A DNA stretch of 64,000 bases, from NCBI RefSeq assembly GCF_900112395.1, contig NZ_FOLN01000006.1, positions 248,001-312,000 on the forward strand, written 5' to 3'. Positions 18,287 through 26,877 of the stretch are shown one piece after another; position 1 is the first letter of the stretch; each line of letters opens with the position of its first letter. Origin of the DNA: Algibacter lectus (GTDB lineage Bacteria > Bacteroidota > Bacteroidia > Flavobacteriales > Flavobacteriaceae). The notes beneath the pieces are model-generated. The model was not told the DNA's origin, did not search any database, and was given only the letters and a program-made list of their open reading frames with translations. Made by a program: the position numbers and the translations under genes.

Positions 18287-20152
18287 TTGAATTATTTAAC
18301 AGTAGAAAACATATCGAAATCTTACGGAGAACTTACACTTTTTGAAAACGTTTCTTTCAGTGTCCACAAAGATCAAAAAATAGCTTTCGTGGCTAAAAAT
18401 GGTACGGGTAAAACCTCTATTTTAAATATTCTTTCAGGAGATGACGAACCAGGTTCTGGTAGCGTAACTTTCCGAAAAGGTATTGCCGTTTCTTTTTTAT
18501 CACAAGACCCTAAGTTTGATAAAAACTTAACAATTGAAGAAACTATTTTCGCTAGTGAAAACCCAATTTTAAAAGTGATTTCGAATTATGAAAAAGCACT
18601 TTTAAACCCAGACGACACAGACGCTTATCAAGTCGCTTTTGATGCTATGGAACGCCATGAAGCATGGGATTTTGAAACCCTATACAAGCAAATACTTTTT
18701 AAACTTAAATTAGAAGATTTATCTCAAAAAGTAAGCGTGCTTTCTGGTGGACAAATAAAACGTTTAGCACTAGCAAATGCATTAATTAATAAACCGGATT
18801 TACTAATTTTAGATGAACCAACAAATCATTTAGATTTAGAAATGATTGAGTGGTTAGAATCCTTTTTTGCTAAAGAAAATATTACACTTTTTATGGTAAC
18901 GCACGACAGGTATTTCCTTGAACGTGTTTGTAATGAAATTGTAGAACTAGACGAAGGTCAGATTTTTAATTACAAAGGAAACTACTCATATTACCTAGAA
19001 AAAAGAGAAGCACGTATAGAAAATGATGCCATAGAAACCAACAAAGCTAAACAACTTTTCAAAAAAGAGCTTACTTGGATGCGTCGTCAACCAAAAGCAC
19101 GTACTACAAAATCAAAATCTAGAATTAATGATTTTGCAGATATAAAACACCGTGCACACCAACGCCGTAACGATCACGAAGTTCAATTAGAACTAAACAT
19201 GGAACGTTTGGGTAGTAAAATTTTAGAATTTCATAAAGTATCAAAAAGCTTTAAAGACAAAACAATTCTAGACAACTTTAACTACATGTTTCAAAAAGGA
19301 GAACGTGTCGGTATTATCGGAAAAAACGGAACAGGAAAAACAACATTTCTAAATATATTAACCCAAACAGCGCAGCCCGACTCTGGTAAAGTTACCAAAG
19401 GTGAAACTGTAAAATTTGGTTATTATACTCAAAGCGGAATTACCATAAAACCAGAACAAAAAGTTATAGACGTTATTCGTGAGTTTGGAGATTACATTCC
19501 GTTAAAAAAAGGAAAACAAATTTCTGCACAACAACTTTTAGAACGCTTTTTATTCAGTAGAAAAAAACAATACGATTTTGTTGAAAAACTAAGTGGTGGC
19601 GAGCGTAAACGCTTGTACTTATGCACCATTTTAATTCAAAACCCAAACTTTTTAATACTAGATGAGCCTACCAACGATTTAGACATTGTAACACTAAACG
19701 TACTAGAAAGTTTCCTTTTAGATTTTCCCGGTTGCGTAATTGTAGTAACTCACGATAGGTACTTTATGGACAAAGTAATCGATCACTTATTTGTTTTTAA
19801 AGGCGAAGGTGAAATTGAAGATTTCCCAGGGAATTACACCGATTACCGGATTTACGAGGACAGTCAAGATGTTATTTCCGCAGCTGATTCCGAGGATAAA
19901 AAAGAAAAAAATGCTTGGAAGAAAACGGATGCAAAAAAACTCTCTTACAACGAAGAAAAGGAGTTAAATAACATTGAAAGCAAAATAAAGTCTTTAACGT
20001 TTGATAAAAAGGAATTAGAATCAAAATTTAACAATCCAGATTTAACACCTGACCAAATAAACACACTTTCCGGAAAACTTCAAGTTATTATTGATACCAT
20101 AGAAGAAAAAGAAGAACGTTGGTTAGAACTTTCAGCAAAGCTGGACGATTAA
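18287..20152 (+). CDS. ABC-F family ATPase (Uup-like)
   Basis: The 621-residue soluble product has two ABC ATPase domains: Walker A KNGTGKTSI at about residue 38 and KNGTGKTTF at about residue 347, signatures LSGGQIKRLALA and LSGGERKRLYL, and Walker B LLILDEPTNHLD and FLILDEPTNDLD. There are no membrane segments. The C-terminal 70 residues form a charged coiled coil as in Uup. ABC-F proteins act on the ribosome or, for Uup, on branched DNA or ribosome-related processes; no transport role. The start is TTG (18287), supported because MNYLTVENISKSYGE aligns with the usual ABC-F N-terminus. It is divergent from the polysaccharide operon. Confidence 0.92.
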   Translation: MNYLTVENISKSYGELTLFENVSFSVHKDQKIAFVAKNGTGKTSILNILSGDDEPGSGSVTFRKGIAVSFLSQDPKFDKNLTIEETIFASENPILKVISNYEKALLNPDDTDAYQVAFDAMERHEAWDFETLYKQILFKLKLEDLSQKVSVLSGGQIKRLALANALINKPDLLILDEPTNHLDLEMIEWLESFFAKENITLFMVTHDRYFLERVCNEIVELDEGQIFNYKGNYSYYLEKREARIENDAIETNKAKQLFKKELTWMRRQPKARTTKSKSRINDFADIKHRAHQRRNDHEVQLELNMERLGSKILEFHKVSKSFKDKTILDNFNYMFQKGERVGIIGKNGTGKTTFLNILTQTAQPDSGKVTKGETVKFGYYTQSGITIKPEQKVIDVIREFGDYIPLKKGKQISAQQLLERFLFSRKKQYDFVEKLSGGERKRLYLCTILIQNPNFLILDEPTNDLDIVTLNVLESFLLDFPGCVIVVTHDRYFMDKVIDHLFVFKGEGEIEDFPGNYTDYRIYEDSQDVISAADSEDKKEKNAWKKTDAKKLSYNEEKELNNIESKIKSLTFDKKELESKFNNPDLTPDQINTLSGKLQVIIDTIEEKEERWLELSAKLDD

Positions 20153-20171
20153 CAACCACATTCAACTATAT

Positions 20172-20202
20172 ATTCCCATAAGCTCAATAAACTTGTGGGA
20201 AT
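20172..20202. terminator. Bidirectional hairpin between convergent genes
   Basis: ATTCCCATAAG (20172-20182) pairs over 11 bp, one G-T wobble, with CTTGTGGGAAT (20192-20202) around a nine-base loop. It lies between the ABC-F stop (20152) and the stop of the lipoprotein gene at 20209. The flanks are A/T-rich but not long T runs, so termination strength is uncertain. Confidence 0.6.
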
Positions 20203-20208
20203 TAAATA

Positions 20209-20814
20209 TTAGTGTTTTTTAAACGCTTTAACACCAGCCTCTACTCGGGTTTTTAAATAATTAACACGAGGTACAACCGGGCAAGAAAAACGCTCATTAT
20301 AAGCGCAATATGGATTATAGGCGCTATTAAAATCTATAACTACGGTATTAGAGTCTGGGATTTTCATGTCGAGATAACGACCGCCACCATAACTTTCCAA
20401 ACCATTAGTTTCATCCAAAAAAGGAAGAAAAAGATAATCTTCAAAACCTTCTTTAGTCATTAATTCCTGTCCTTGATAAACATTTAAACTAAACGTTTCT
20501 CCTTTCAATTCAAAAGTCAAAACGCCATAAACACGCTCTTTAGAAACACGGTCTGTTGTAGTTTTCATATTAAACCATTCGGCATTTTCAACACGTTTAA
20601 ATTGAGCTGTAACAACATAAGTAGAATCAAATTTAAAAAACTCTAAACTTTCAAACACCTTTCTGTCTTTGTCTTTTAGTGGTGATGTAGAAGCATCTTT
20701 ATACTCTGCATTTATTGTTTTTTGGAATTCCGTTTCCCCTAAAATGGGACGTTTATTTTGCCCGCAACTAAAAACAGACATTAAAACTACAGCCATTAAC
20801 ATTAAATTCTTCAT
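20209..20814 (-). CDS. DUF1684 domain lipoprotein
   Basis: The 201-residue product starts with a lipoprotein signal peptide (cysteine at residue 17, VFSCGQ). It has the DUF1684 features: ESYGGGRYLDMKIPD followed by IDFNSAYNPYCAYNERFSCP, the conserved NPYCAYN...CP block. The biochemical role of DUF1684 is not established. It follows the lipoprotein gene at 20820 after five bases and is likely co-transcribed. Probably exported and lipid-anchored. Confidence 0.85.
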   Translation of the reverse strand: MKNLMLMAVVLMSVFSCGQNKRPILGETEFQKTINAEYKDASTSPLKDKDRKVFESLEFFKFDSTYVVTAQFKRVENAEWFNMKTTTDRVSKERVYGVLTFELKGETFSLNVYQGQELMTKEGFEDYLFLPFLDETNGLESYGGGRYLDMKIPDSNTVVIDFNSAYNPYCAYNERFSCPVVPRVNYLKTRVEAGVKAFKKH

Positions 20815-20819
20815 TGTTT

Positions 20820-21341
20820 TTATGGATTAAAAGATGGGTTTATATTGGTATTATAAGATTGCATTAAACTGTTAGAAAATTCGCCAAAAGCATCTTCATC
20901 TGCTAGAGATTTAATTTTTTCCGGGTCAAAATTCCCTTGTAAATAATAAGCTATTGTTTCGTTTTCTGTACTATTAAAGATAATAGCATCGGTTACCACT
21001 ACGCCTAATTCTTTTACTGAAATTATACGCGTATTAACCACATCATTCTTTCTAAAAACATCAGTATAACCACTATTAGTTACGGCATTAATTTCAGCAA
21101 TTAAACTCTCGCGTTTAAACTTACTAAGCGCATCAAACTTTATAAATTTCAAGTCTGATATATTACCGATAGCATGTTTTACTTCAGGTGAAATTTGACT
21201 TAAAACTGCTTTCATAAAATTAGGAACTTGAAAAGATGTGGTTCCCATATCGGCTTTATGATTGTTATAAAACCCTTGAAAACTACTACCACAAGATACC
21301 AGTAAAAAGCACAAACTTAAACCTATGTATATTTTCTTCAT
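20820..21341 (-). CDS. Lipoprotein, DUF4252-like
   Basis: The 173-residue product has a lipoprotein signal (cysteine at residue 17, LLVSCGSS) and a mixed alpha/beta body without catalytic motifs I recognise. The pattern of a helix with SPEVKHAIGNISDLKFIKFDALS, then a strand-rich half, resembles DUF4252 proteins common in Flavobacteriia; this assignment is tentative. It is the first gene of a two-gene operon with the DUF1684 lipoprotein. Confidence 0.6.
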   Translation of the reverse strand: MKKIYIGLSLCFLLVSCGSSFQGFYNNHKADMGTTSFQVPNFMKAVLSQISPEVKHAIGNISDLKFIKFDALSKFKRESLIAEINAVTNSGYTDVFRKNDVVNTRIISVKELGVVVTDAIIFNSTENETIAYYLQGNFDPEKIKSLADEDAFGEFSNSLMQSYNTNINPSFNP

Positions 21342-21526
21342 TTTTAAATTATTTCATTTCAAAAATACAACTTAAGAAAATTTTAAATACATTTAACCAA
21401 ATAAATTATCAATAATGCAAAGTAACGTCACTATTTATAGAAAGTTATGGACCTCTCGCTATAAGAGAATAGGTTGGGCTTGCTCTATGTTGTGATGATA
21501 TAAACATATATTATTTTCAGTATTTT

Positions 21527-21556
21527 AAAAGTCCGACTTCGCAGTCGGACTTTTTT
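21527..21556 (+). terminator. Strong intrinsic terminator in the gap before the MFS gene
   Basis: GTCCGACT (21531-21538), a four-base loop, then AGTCGGAC (21543-21550), flanked by AAAA and TTTTTT, form a GC-rich stem with A/T extension. It precedes the MFS start by about 80 bases and lies upstream of the divergent lipoprotein operon. No gene ends here, so it must stop an unannotated transcript or act as a leader attenuator. The rest of the 292-base gap (21342-21633) shows no open frame of note. Confidence 0.8.
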
Positions 21557-21633
21557 ATTTTCCAAAATTTCAAATTCAATCAAAATTATATTTTCAAAAA
21601 GTTGCTCTAACTAAGCAATAAAAATCAATAAAA

Positions 21634-22851
21634 ATGAAAACGCTATTTAACAACTACATCAACACATTTAAAGGCTTATCTCACGAAGTATGGTGGCTCG
21701 CTCTTATTACTTTAATAAATAGAGCTGGCACCATGGTTATACCGTTTTTATCGCTTTATCTCACCGAAAATCTAGATTTCACTTTAAAAGATGTTGGATG
21801 GATTATGAGTGCCTTTGGCCTTGGTTCTGTGGTTGGATCTTGGCTTGGCGGACAATTAACCGATAAAATTGGTTACTACAAAGTTATGGTTAGAAGTTTA
21901 ATTTCAACCGGCGTTTTATTTATTGCGCTTCAATTTCTAAACACCTTTGCAAGCTTTTGCTTTGGTATATTTCTAGTTATGCTCGTTGCCGATATGTTTC
22001 GTCCGGCCATGTTTGTCGCACTTAGCGCATACAGCAAACCTGAGAACAAAACGCGATCGGTAACCTTAATTAGACTTGCTATAAACCTTGGTTTTTCTGT
22101 AGGCCCAGCAGTTGGCGGTATTATAATTACAACTCTAAGTTATGGTGGGTTATTTTGGGTCGATGGTATAACTTGTATTTTAGCAACAGGTTTACTTATT
22201 AAAGTTTTACACCCTAAAAAAGCTAGAGTCTTAGATACAGTAAAAAATGAAAACCCAAGCTCTGCATATCATGACAAAGCATTTTTAATATTCTTAGTTG
22301 CTATGGTATTATTTGGCATTGTATTTTTACAGTATTTTTCTACTATGCCCTTATACTACAAAGATATCCATCGCTTAACAGAATTTGATATTGGAATTCT
22401 TTTGGGTATGAATGGTTTTGCTATTTTCCTATTGGAAATGCCATTAATAAAATGGTTAGAGAGTACCAATTTCACAAAATCGGGTCTCATGATTTTCGGC
22501 ACCATATTGCTTGGTATAAGCATCTTGGTTTTAAACCTAACCTCATGGACTGGCGTATTAATAATTGGTATGTTATTTATGAGTTTAGGTGAAATGATCA
22601 CGTTTCCTTTCTCGAATGCTTTTGCCCTAGATCGTGCAAAAAAAGGAAATCAAGGTGAATATATGGCACTCTATTCCATAGCATTTTCAATTGCCCATAT
22701 TTTTGCACACAATGCAGGTATGCACATGGTTGACGATCTAGGTTTTAATAATACTTGGTACATTTTTACAATGTTAGCAGGCTTTTGCGTACTTTTATTA
22801 TTCTCTTTAAGTCGATATTTAAATACACAGAAAAAGAAAAGACTAGCATGA
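21634..22851 (+). CDS. MFS transporter
   Basis: The 405-residue product has about 12 hydrophobic helices and the MFS motif A-like loop GGQLTDKIGYYKVM after helix 2. The N-terminal half (LINRAGTMVIPFLSLYLTENL) matches the drug/small-molecule exporter group found in Bacteroidota. Its substrate is unknown. The stop TGA overlaps the ATG of the VOC-protein gene by ATGA (22848-22851), so the two are translationally coupled. Confidence 0.9.
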   Translation: MKTLFNNYINTFKGLSHEVWWLALITLINRAGTMVIPFLSLYLTENLDFTLKDVGWIMSAFGLGSVVGSWLGGQLTDKIGYYKVMVRSLISTGVLFIALQFLNTFASFCFGIFLVMLVADMFRPAMFVALSAYSKPENKTRSVTLIRLAINLGFSVGPAVGGIIITTLSYGGLFWVDGITCILATGLLIKVLHPKKARVLDTVKNENPSSAYHDKAFLIFLVAMVLFGIVFLQYFSTMPLYYKDIHRLTEFDIGILLGMNGFAIFLLEMPLIKWLESTNFTKSGLMIFGTILLGISILVLNLTSWTGVLIIGMLFMSLGEMITFPFSNAFALDRAKKGNQGEYMALYSIAFSIAHIFAHNAGMHMVDDLGFNNTWYIFTMLAGFCVLLLFSLSRYLNTQKKKRLA

Positions 22852-23234
22852 ACTTAAACCAAATAACGATACCTTCTACTAATGTTGAAAAAGCAGTAGA
22901 GTTTTACACTATTTTGGGATTGAAGCTTATTGTAGATTCCATTCCAAGATATGTACGTTTTGAATGTCTAGATGGTGATGCGACGTTTTCAATACATCGA
23001 GTAGAAAAATTACCTGAAGGAAACGGTATCACTGTTTATTTTGAAGATGAAAATCTAGATGATTGGGTTGAACAACTTATGACGAAAGGCATTATTTTCA
23101 CTGAATTACCAAACGATAAACCTTGGCTTTGGCGTGAAGCACATTTGAAAGATCCTGATGACAATAATATTATTTTATTCTATGCTGGAGAAAACAGAAA
23201 AAATCCGGCTTGGCGTATACCTTCCGAAGTGTAA
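22848..23234 (+). CDS. VOC/glyoxalase-like family protein
   Basis: From the ATG at 22848 the product is 128 residues (MNLNQITIPSTNVEKAVEFY). It shows the VOC fold pattern: beta strand, helix with AVEFYTILGLKL, then strands, and near the end HLKDPDDNNIILFYAG, which is typical of the glyoxalase/bleomycin-resistance superfamily. The first usual metal histidine position appears as Gln5, so metal use is uncertain. A longer in-frame reading from 22755 would overlap the MFS gene by about 95 bases; the coupled ATG is preferred. Role unknown; possibly linked to the exporter's substrate. Confidence 0.85.
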   Translation: MNLNQITIPSTNVEKAVEFYTILGLKLIVDSIPRYVRFECLDGDATFSIHRVEKLPEGNGITVYFEDENLDDWVEQLMTKGIIFTELPNDKPWLWREAHLKDPDDNNIILFYAGENRKNPAWRIPSEV

Positions 23235-23244
23235 ATTGCAACAT

Positions 23245-23685
23245 TTAAATCGGCTTAATTCCCTTTTGTTTAACAACACGAGACAGTACAATTTGTGTTT
23301 TAGTTTCACCATAACTTATCAATTGATCAATGAAAACTTCTAAATGTTTATGGTTTTTTAATACCACTTCCATTACAATGTTTTCGTCGCCCGTAATACG
23401 GTAGCAATTCACTACTTCATCATACGTTTTCACCTTATCTAAAAAAGGCTTTAATTTCCCCATAAAAGCACGGAGTGTAATAATGGCTTTTAGCTGATAT
23501 CCTAATTCAAAAGGAGACACTATGGCTTTATATTCTTCAATAATCCCTAAGTCTTCCATTTTTTTAATACGTTCGGAAACTGCTGGCGAAGTAATCCCAA
23601 CTTGCCTACCTATTTCCGCATTAGACATACGTGCATTTTGCTGTAAACACTTTAAAATCTTTATATTAAGCGCATCTAACTTCAT
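23245..23685 (-). CDS. Lrp/AsnC family transcriptional regulator
   Basis: The 146-residue product has an N-terminal helix-turn-helix (RMSNAEIGRQVGITSPAVSERIKKMEDLGIIEEY, residues about 18-50) and a C-terminal RAM/AsnC ligand-binding domain (YRITGDENIVMEVVLKNHKHLEVFIDQL). Length is typical. It is convergent with the VOC gene ten bases away. It probably responds to an amino acid; targets are not visible. Confidence 0.92.
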   Translation of the reverse strand: MKLDALNIKILKCLQQNARMSNAEIGRQVGITSPAVSERIKKMEDLGIIEEYKAIVSPFELGYQLKAIITLRAFMGKLKPFLDKVKTYDEVVNCYRITGDENIVMEVVLKNHKHLEVFIDQLISYGETKTQIVLSRVVKQKGIKPI

Positions 23686-23775
23686 TTAAAAGAATTTTAA
23701 CTATAATAAATTAATATTTAAAGCAAATATACATTTTAACTTTAAAATCTAAAGACAAATATAATTTCTTGTTGC

Positions 23776-23783
23776 TAAATTTG
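23776..23783 (+). promoter_or_regulatory. -7 promoter box upstream of gene 23809
   Basis: TAAATTTG matches TAnnTTTG exactly and lies 25 bases before the ATG at 23809. No clear -33 TTTG is seen. Confidence 0.45.
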
Positions 23784-23808
23784 ATAAAATTGCTGAAGAG
23801 AAAAAATA

Positions 23809-24204
23809 ATGAATTCTAATACCCCATCAAATCTATCGGAATTACCGGTTTATAAAAAAGCCATCGAGATTTTATCTTTATCTCAACGTATTTCTATGTA
23901 TTTAAGTCACGATTTATCGGGTTTAAAAGCCGATGGAACAGAAGATGCCGATATTTATTTTTCAGGAGATATTGTTCAGCAATCTGTATCACTTGTTCCC
24001 GAAATTGTAAATGTAGAATTAGAGCGTTATTCTGAAAGAAAGTATAAACATATTGCATCTTTAAGACGATTAACAAATATGCTTTATAAAAACTCGTACC
24101 GCTTAGAAAAATCTAATAGTAACGGGAAAGACTTTTTACCTATTCTACGTAGTGAGTTAAAGAAATTTAAGAAACTTCAACGCAGTTGGTTGCTTACTTT
24201 GTAA
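23809..24204 (+). CDS. Hypothetical protein, possibly divergent four-helix-bundle (S23-like)
   Basis: The 131-residue product appears all-helical and soluble. The opening LPVYKKAIEILSLSQRIS resembles the start of four-helix-bundle proteins related to the 23S rRNA intervening-sequence product (LxVYxKAxEL), and the spacing of helices fits. The usual signature in the second helix (SIPSNIAEG) is absent, replaced by SVSLVPEIVNVELERYSE, so the link is weak. It stands alone between the Lrp gene and tRNA-Leu. Function not known. Confidence 0.6.
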   Translation: MNSNTPSNLSELPVYKKAIEILSLSQRISMYLSHDLSGLKADGTEDADIYFSGDIVQQSVSLVPEIVNVELERYSERKYKHIASLRRLTNMLYKNSYRLEKSNSNGKDFLPILRSELKKFKKLQRSWLLTL

Positions 24205-24273
24205 TTATTTGCTTTTTATATTTTTAGTTCACACAGACATCATTATATTTACGCCCGATTTAAAACCTCAAAT

Positions 24274-24359
24274 GCGCACGTGGCGGAATTGGTAGACGCG
24301 CTGGCTTGAGGGGCCAGTATCCGTTTTAGGATGTGGAAGTTCGAATCTTCTCGTGCGCA
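24274..24359 (+). tRNA. tRNA-Leu (anticodon GAG)
   Basis: The acceptor arms GCGCACG (24274-24280) and CGTGCGC (24352-24358) pair over seven bases, with discriminator A at 24359. The anticodon stem CTGGC/GCCAG encloses the loop TTGAGGG, giving anticodon GAG (24308-24310). A long variable arm (TATCCGTTTTAGGATG) is typical of class II tRNA-Leu, and the T arm reads GTTCGAATC. CCA is not encoded. A TATATTTA box at 24244-24251 may be its promoter. Confidence 0.96.
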
Positions 24360-24383
24360 CTATATTACTCTCTACCTAAATAG

Positions 24384-25346
24384 TTAACTCACTACATGAG
24401 TTGGTTTTCCTTCTAAAAAAGCTCCTATATTATCTGCCGTGGTTTGCATTAATCTTGCTCTAGCCTCTTTTGATGCCCAAGCAATATGTGGCGTAATAAT
24501 ACAATTTTTAGCTTCTAACAAAGGGTTATCTGCTTTTATAGGCTCACTAGAAACAACATCTACAGCCGCTCCGGCTAGTTTATTGTTATTAAGAGCATTT
24601 TTTAAATCTTCTTCTACAATTAAACCACCTCGCGATGTATTTATCAAGAACGCGCTATCCTTCATTTTTGAAATAGAATCCGAATTTATCAATCCTTCTG
24701 TGCTTTCAGTTAATGGGCAATGCAAACTCACAAAATCTGATTGTTTAAGAAGTTCATTTAATTCAACATATTTTAAAGTTTCCGATTCTAATCGTAAATC
24801 CTGACTTCGGTTATAAGCCAAAATATTTAATCCAAAAGCTTGCGCCATTTTTGCTGTAGCCTGCCCTATTCTTCCAAAACCTATTATACCTAAGGTTTTA
24901 CCTGAAAGTTCTATAAGTGGTGAATTCCAAAAACAAAAATCTTTAGACTTTGTCCAATCGCCATTTTTAACGGCTTTGCTATGGTCACCTACATGATGGC
25001 ACAATTCTAAAATAAGCGCCATAGTAAACTGCCCCACGGCCTGTGTACCATAAACAGGAACATTAGACACCACGATACCTAAATCTTTAGCTGCTATAAT
25101 ATCAATAACATTATATCCTGTTGCCAAAACACTAATATATTTAAGGTTTGGAGCTTTCTCTAAAACCGCTTTTGGTAAAGGTGTTTTATTGGTGAGTACC
25201 ATTTCAGCTTCACCTATATGTTTAATAATAGTATCGTGATCAAAAGCTGTTCTATCATGCACTTCTAAATCGCCAAAGGCCTCAACTGCTTTCCAACTTA
25301 AATCTCCTGGGTTTAATGTGTAACCGTCTAGAACTACTATTTTCAT
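24384..25346 (-). CDS. D-2-hydroxyacid dehydrogenase, NAD-dependent (glycerate dehydrogenase-like)
   Basis: The 320-residue product has the split catalytic domain plus a central Rossmann domain with LGIIGFGRIG (GxGxxG at residues 156-161). The catalytic triad fits Arg239 (INTSRGG), Glu268 (SSEP) and His287 (ITPHIAW). It belongs with hydroxypyruvate/glyoxylate reductase-like enzymes; exact substrate is not certain. The gene is monocistronic, convergent with tRNA-Leu, and separated from sucC by a terminator. Confidence 0.9.
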   Translation of the reverse strand: MKIVVLDGYTLNPGDLSWKAVEAFGDLEVHDRTAFDHDTIIKHIGEAEMVLTNKTPLPKAVLEKAPNLKYISVLATGYNVIDIIAAKDLGIVVSNVPVYGTQAVGQFTMALILELCHHVGDHSKAVKNGDWTKSKDFCFWNSPLIELSGKTLGIIGFGRIGQATAKMAQAFGLNILAYNRSQDLRLESETLKYVELNELLKQSDFVSLHCPLTESTEGLINSDSISKMKDSAFLINTSRGGLIVEEDLKNALNNNKLAGAAVDVVSSEPIKADNPLLEAKNCIITPHIAWASKEARARLMQTTADNIGAFLEGKPTHVVS

Positions 25347-25440
25347 ATCTTTTTGCTGTTATTTCTTTTCAAAAATCATTCAACTATAAAACTATAAGAA
25401 AATTACAATAACAGCAACTATTTCAAAATATATCACAAAA

Positions 25441-25470
25441 AAAAGAGTAACGCCTAAACGTTACTCTTTT
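25441..25470. terminator. Terminator downstream of sucC
   Basis: AAAAGAGTAACG (25441-25452) pairs perfectly over 12 bp with CGTTACTCTTTT (25459-25470) around a six-base loop, with A/T runs on both sides. It lies 23 bases past the sucC stop on the minus strand and can act in both directions. Confidence 0.88.
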
Positions 25471-25492
25471 TAATATATAATGTAGTAAAAGC

Positions 25493-26683
25493 TTAAGCCA
25501 ATACTTCTTGTACTTTATCTGCAGCTTCTTGAAATTCTGTAGCACTCATTACTGCCAATCCAGAATTATCAATTAATTCTTTTGCAATATCAGCATTGGT
25601 ACCTTGTAAACGTACAATAATTGGCACGTTAATAGTTCCCATGTTTTTATAAGCATCAATAACACCTTGAGCAACACGATCACAACGAACAATACCACCA
25701 AAAATGTTAATTAAAATAGCTTTTACTGCTGGATCTTTTAATATAATTTTAAATGCTGCTTCAACACGTGCTGCATCTGCAGTACCACCAACATCTAAAA
25801 AGTTAGCTGGCTCACCACCTGCTTGCTTAATTAAATCCATAGTTGCCATTGCTAAACCAGCACCATTTACCATACAACCAACGTTACCGTCTAAGTCTAC
25901 ATAGTTAAGGCCAAGCTCTCCAGCTTCTACTTCAATAGCACTTTCTTCACGTACATCACGTAAAGCTAAGTAATCTTTATGTCTGTAAAGTGCATTATCA
26001 TCGATAGTCACTTTAGCATCAACTGCCATTATCAAGTTATCACTTGTTTTTAAAACAGGATTAATTTCAAATAATGAAGAATCAGATTTTACGTAAGCTG
26101 TATAAAGATTAGTGATAAACTTTGTCATTTCTTTAAACGCTAAACCAGATAACCCTAAGTTAAATGCTACGCGTCTTGCTTGAAATGGTAATAAACCTGT
26201 ATTTGGATCTATTTCTTCAGTAAAAATTAAATGTGGAGTTTCTTCAGCAACCGTCTCAATATCCATCCCACCTTCAGTAGAATACATAATCATGTTACGA
26301 CCTGTACCTCTATTTAATAAAACAGATACATAAAACTCACTTGTTTCAGTTTCACCTGGATAGTAAACATCTTCAGCAACTAAAACCTGGTGTACTCTTT
26401 TACCAGCAGCAGACGTTTGAGGTGTTACTAAGTCCATCCCAATAATTTGTCCTGCAATGTCTTCAACTTCTTGAAGGTTTTTGGCTAATTTTACTCCGCC
26501 ACCTTTTCCACGACCACCTGCATGAACCTGTGCTTTAATCACGTGCCAGCCTGTTCCCGTTTCCTCAGTTAATTGTTTTGCGGCAGCAACTGCCTCCTGT
26601 GCATTTTGAGCAACCATACCACGTTGGATACGTACACCAAAACTGCTTAATATTTCTTTACCTTGATATTCGTGTAAATTCAT
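25493..26683 (-). CDS. sucC: Succinate-CoA ligase (ADP-forming) beta subunit
   Basis: The 396-residue product matches SucC throughout: [16 protein letters not shown], an ATP-grasp domain ([18 protein letters not shown]), and a C-terminal ligase domain with [19 protein letters not shown] and [18 protein letters not shown]. Length is that of the family (about 397). It makes succinate and ATP from succinyl-CoA in the TCA cycle with SucD, whose gene is not next to it, as is common in Flavobacteriia. A TACATTTG -7 box lies 27 bases upstream of the start. Confidence 0.97.
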   Translation of the reverse strand: MNLHEYQGKEILSSFGVRIQRGMVAQNAQEAVAAAKQLTEETGTGWHVIKAQVHAGGRGKGGGVKLAKNLQEVEDIAGQIIGMDLVTPQTSAAGKRVHQVLVAEDVYYPGETETSEFYVSVLLNRGTGRNMIMYSTEGGMDIETVAEETPHLIFTEEIDPNTGLLPFQARRVAFNLGLSGLAFKEMTKFITNLYTAYVKSDSSLFEINPVLKTSDNLIMAVDAKVTIDDNALYRHKDYLALRDVREESAIEVEAGELGLNYVDLDGNVGCMVNGAGLAMATMDLIKQAGGEPANFLDVGGTADAARVEAAFKIILKDPAVKAILINIFGGIVRCDRVAQGVIDAYKNMGTINVPIIVRLQGTNADIAKELIDNSGLAVMSATEFQEAADKVQEVLA

Positions 26684-26709
26684 AATCTGCTTGATAATTT
26701 TAAGTGCAA

Positions 26710-26717
26710 CAAATGTA
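26710..26717 (-). promoter_or_regulatory. -7 promoter box of sucC
   Basis: The minus strand reads TACATTTG, an exact TAnnTTTG match, 27 bases before the sucC ATG. It is divergent from the lysA promoter. Confidence 0.55.
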
Positions 26718-26851
26718 AATAATCGTTGGTAATTACACTAATTATTTTATGCGGAAATTATCATTTATCCATTTTTCAGTGTTAAATAATTAACAAAATG
26801 TTTAATTTGTATAATTTTTACTTTATTTATTTTTTATTGAAGCAAAAAAAA

Positions 26852-26859
26852 TATCTTTG
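26852..26859 (+). promoter_or_regulatory. -7 promoter box of lysA
   Basis: TATCTTTG matches TAnnTTTG exactly and ends 18 bases before the ATG at 26878. The last three bases, TTG, could be taken as an upstream in-frame start codon, but a promoter element cannot lie inside its own coding sequence, so the ATG is preferred. Confidence 0.6.
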
Positions 26860-26877
26860 ACAAAAATTATAAAAACC

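Noticed and set aside
22755-22847. Longer N-terminus for the VOC protein
   Set aside because: It would overlap the MFS gene by 97 bases and add a hydrophobic stretch foreign to the VOC fold; the ATGA-coupled start at 22848 is better.
24439-24804. Plus-strand 121-codon frame
   Set aside because: It is antisense to the 2-hydroxyacid dehydrogenase, which has all catalytic residues; the antisense reading has no family features.
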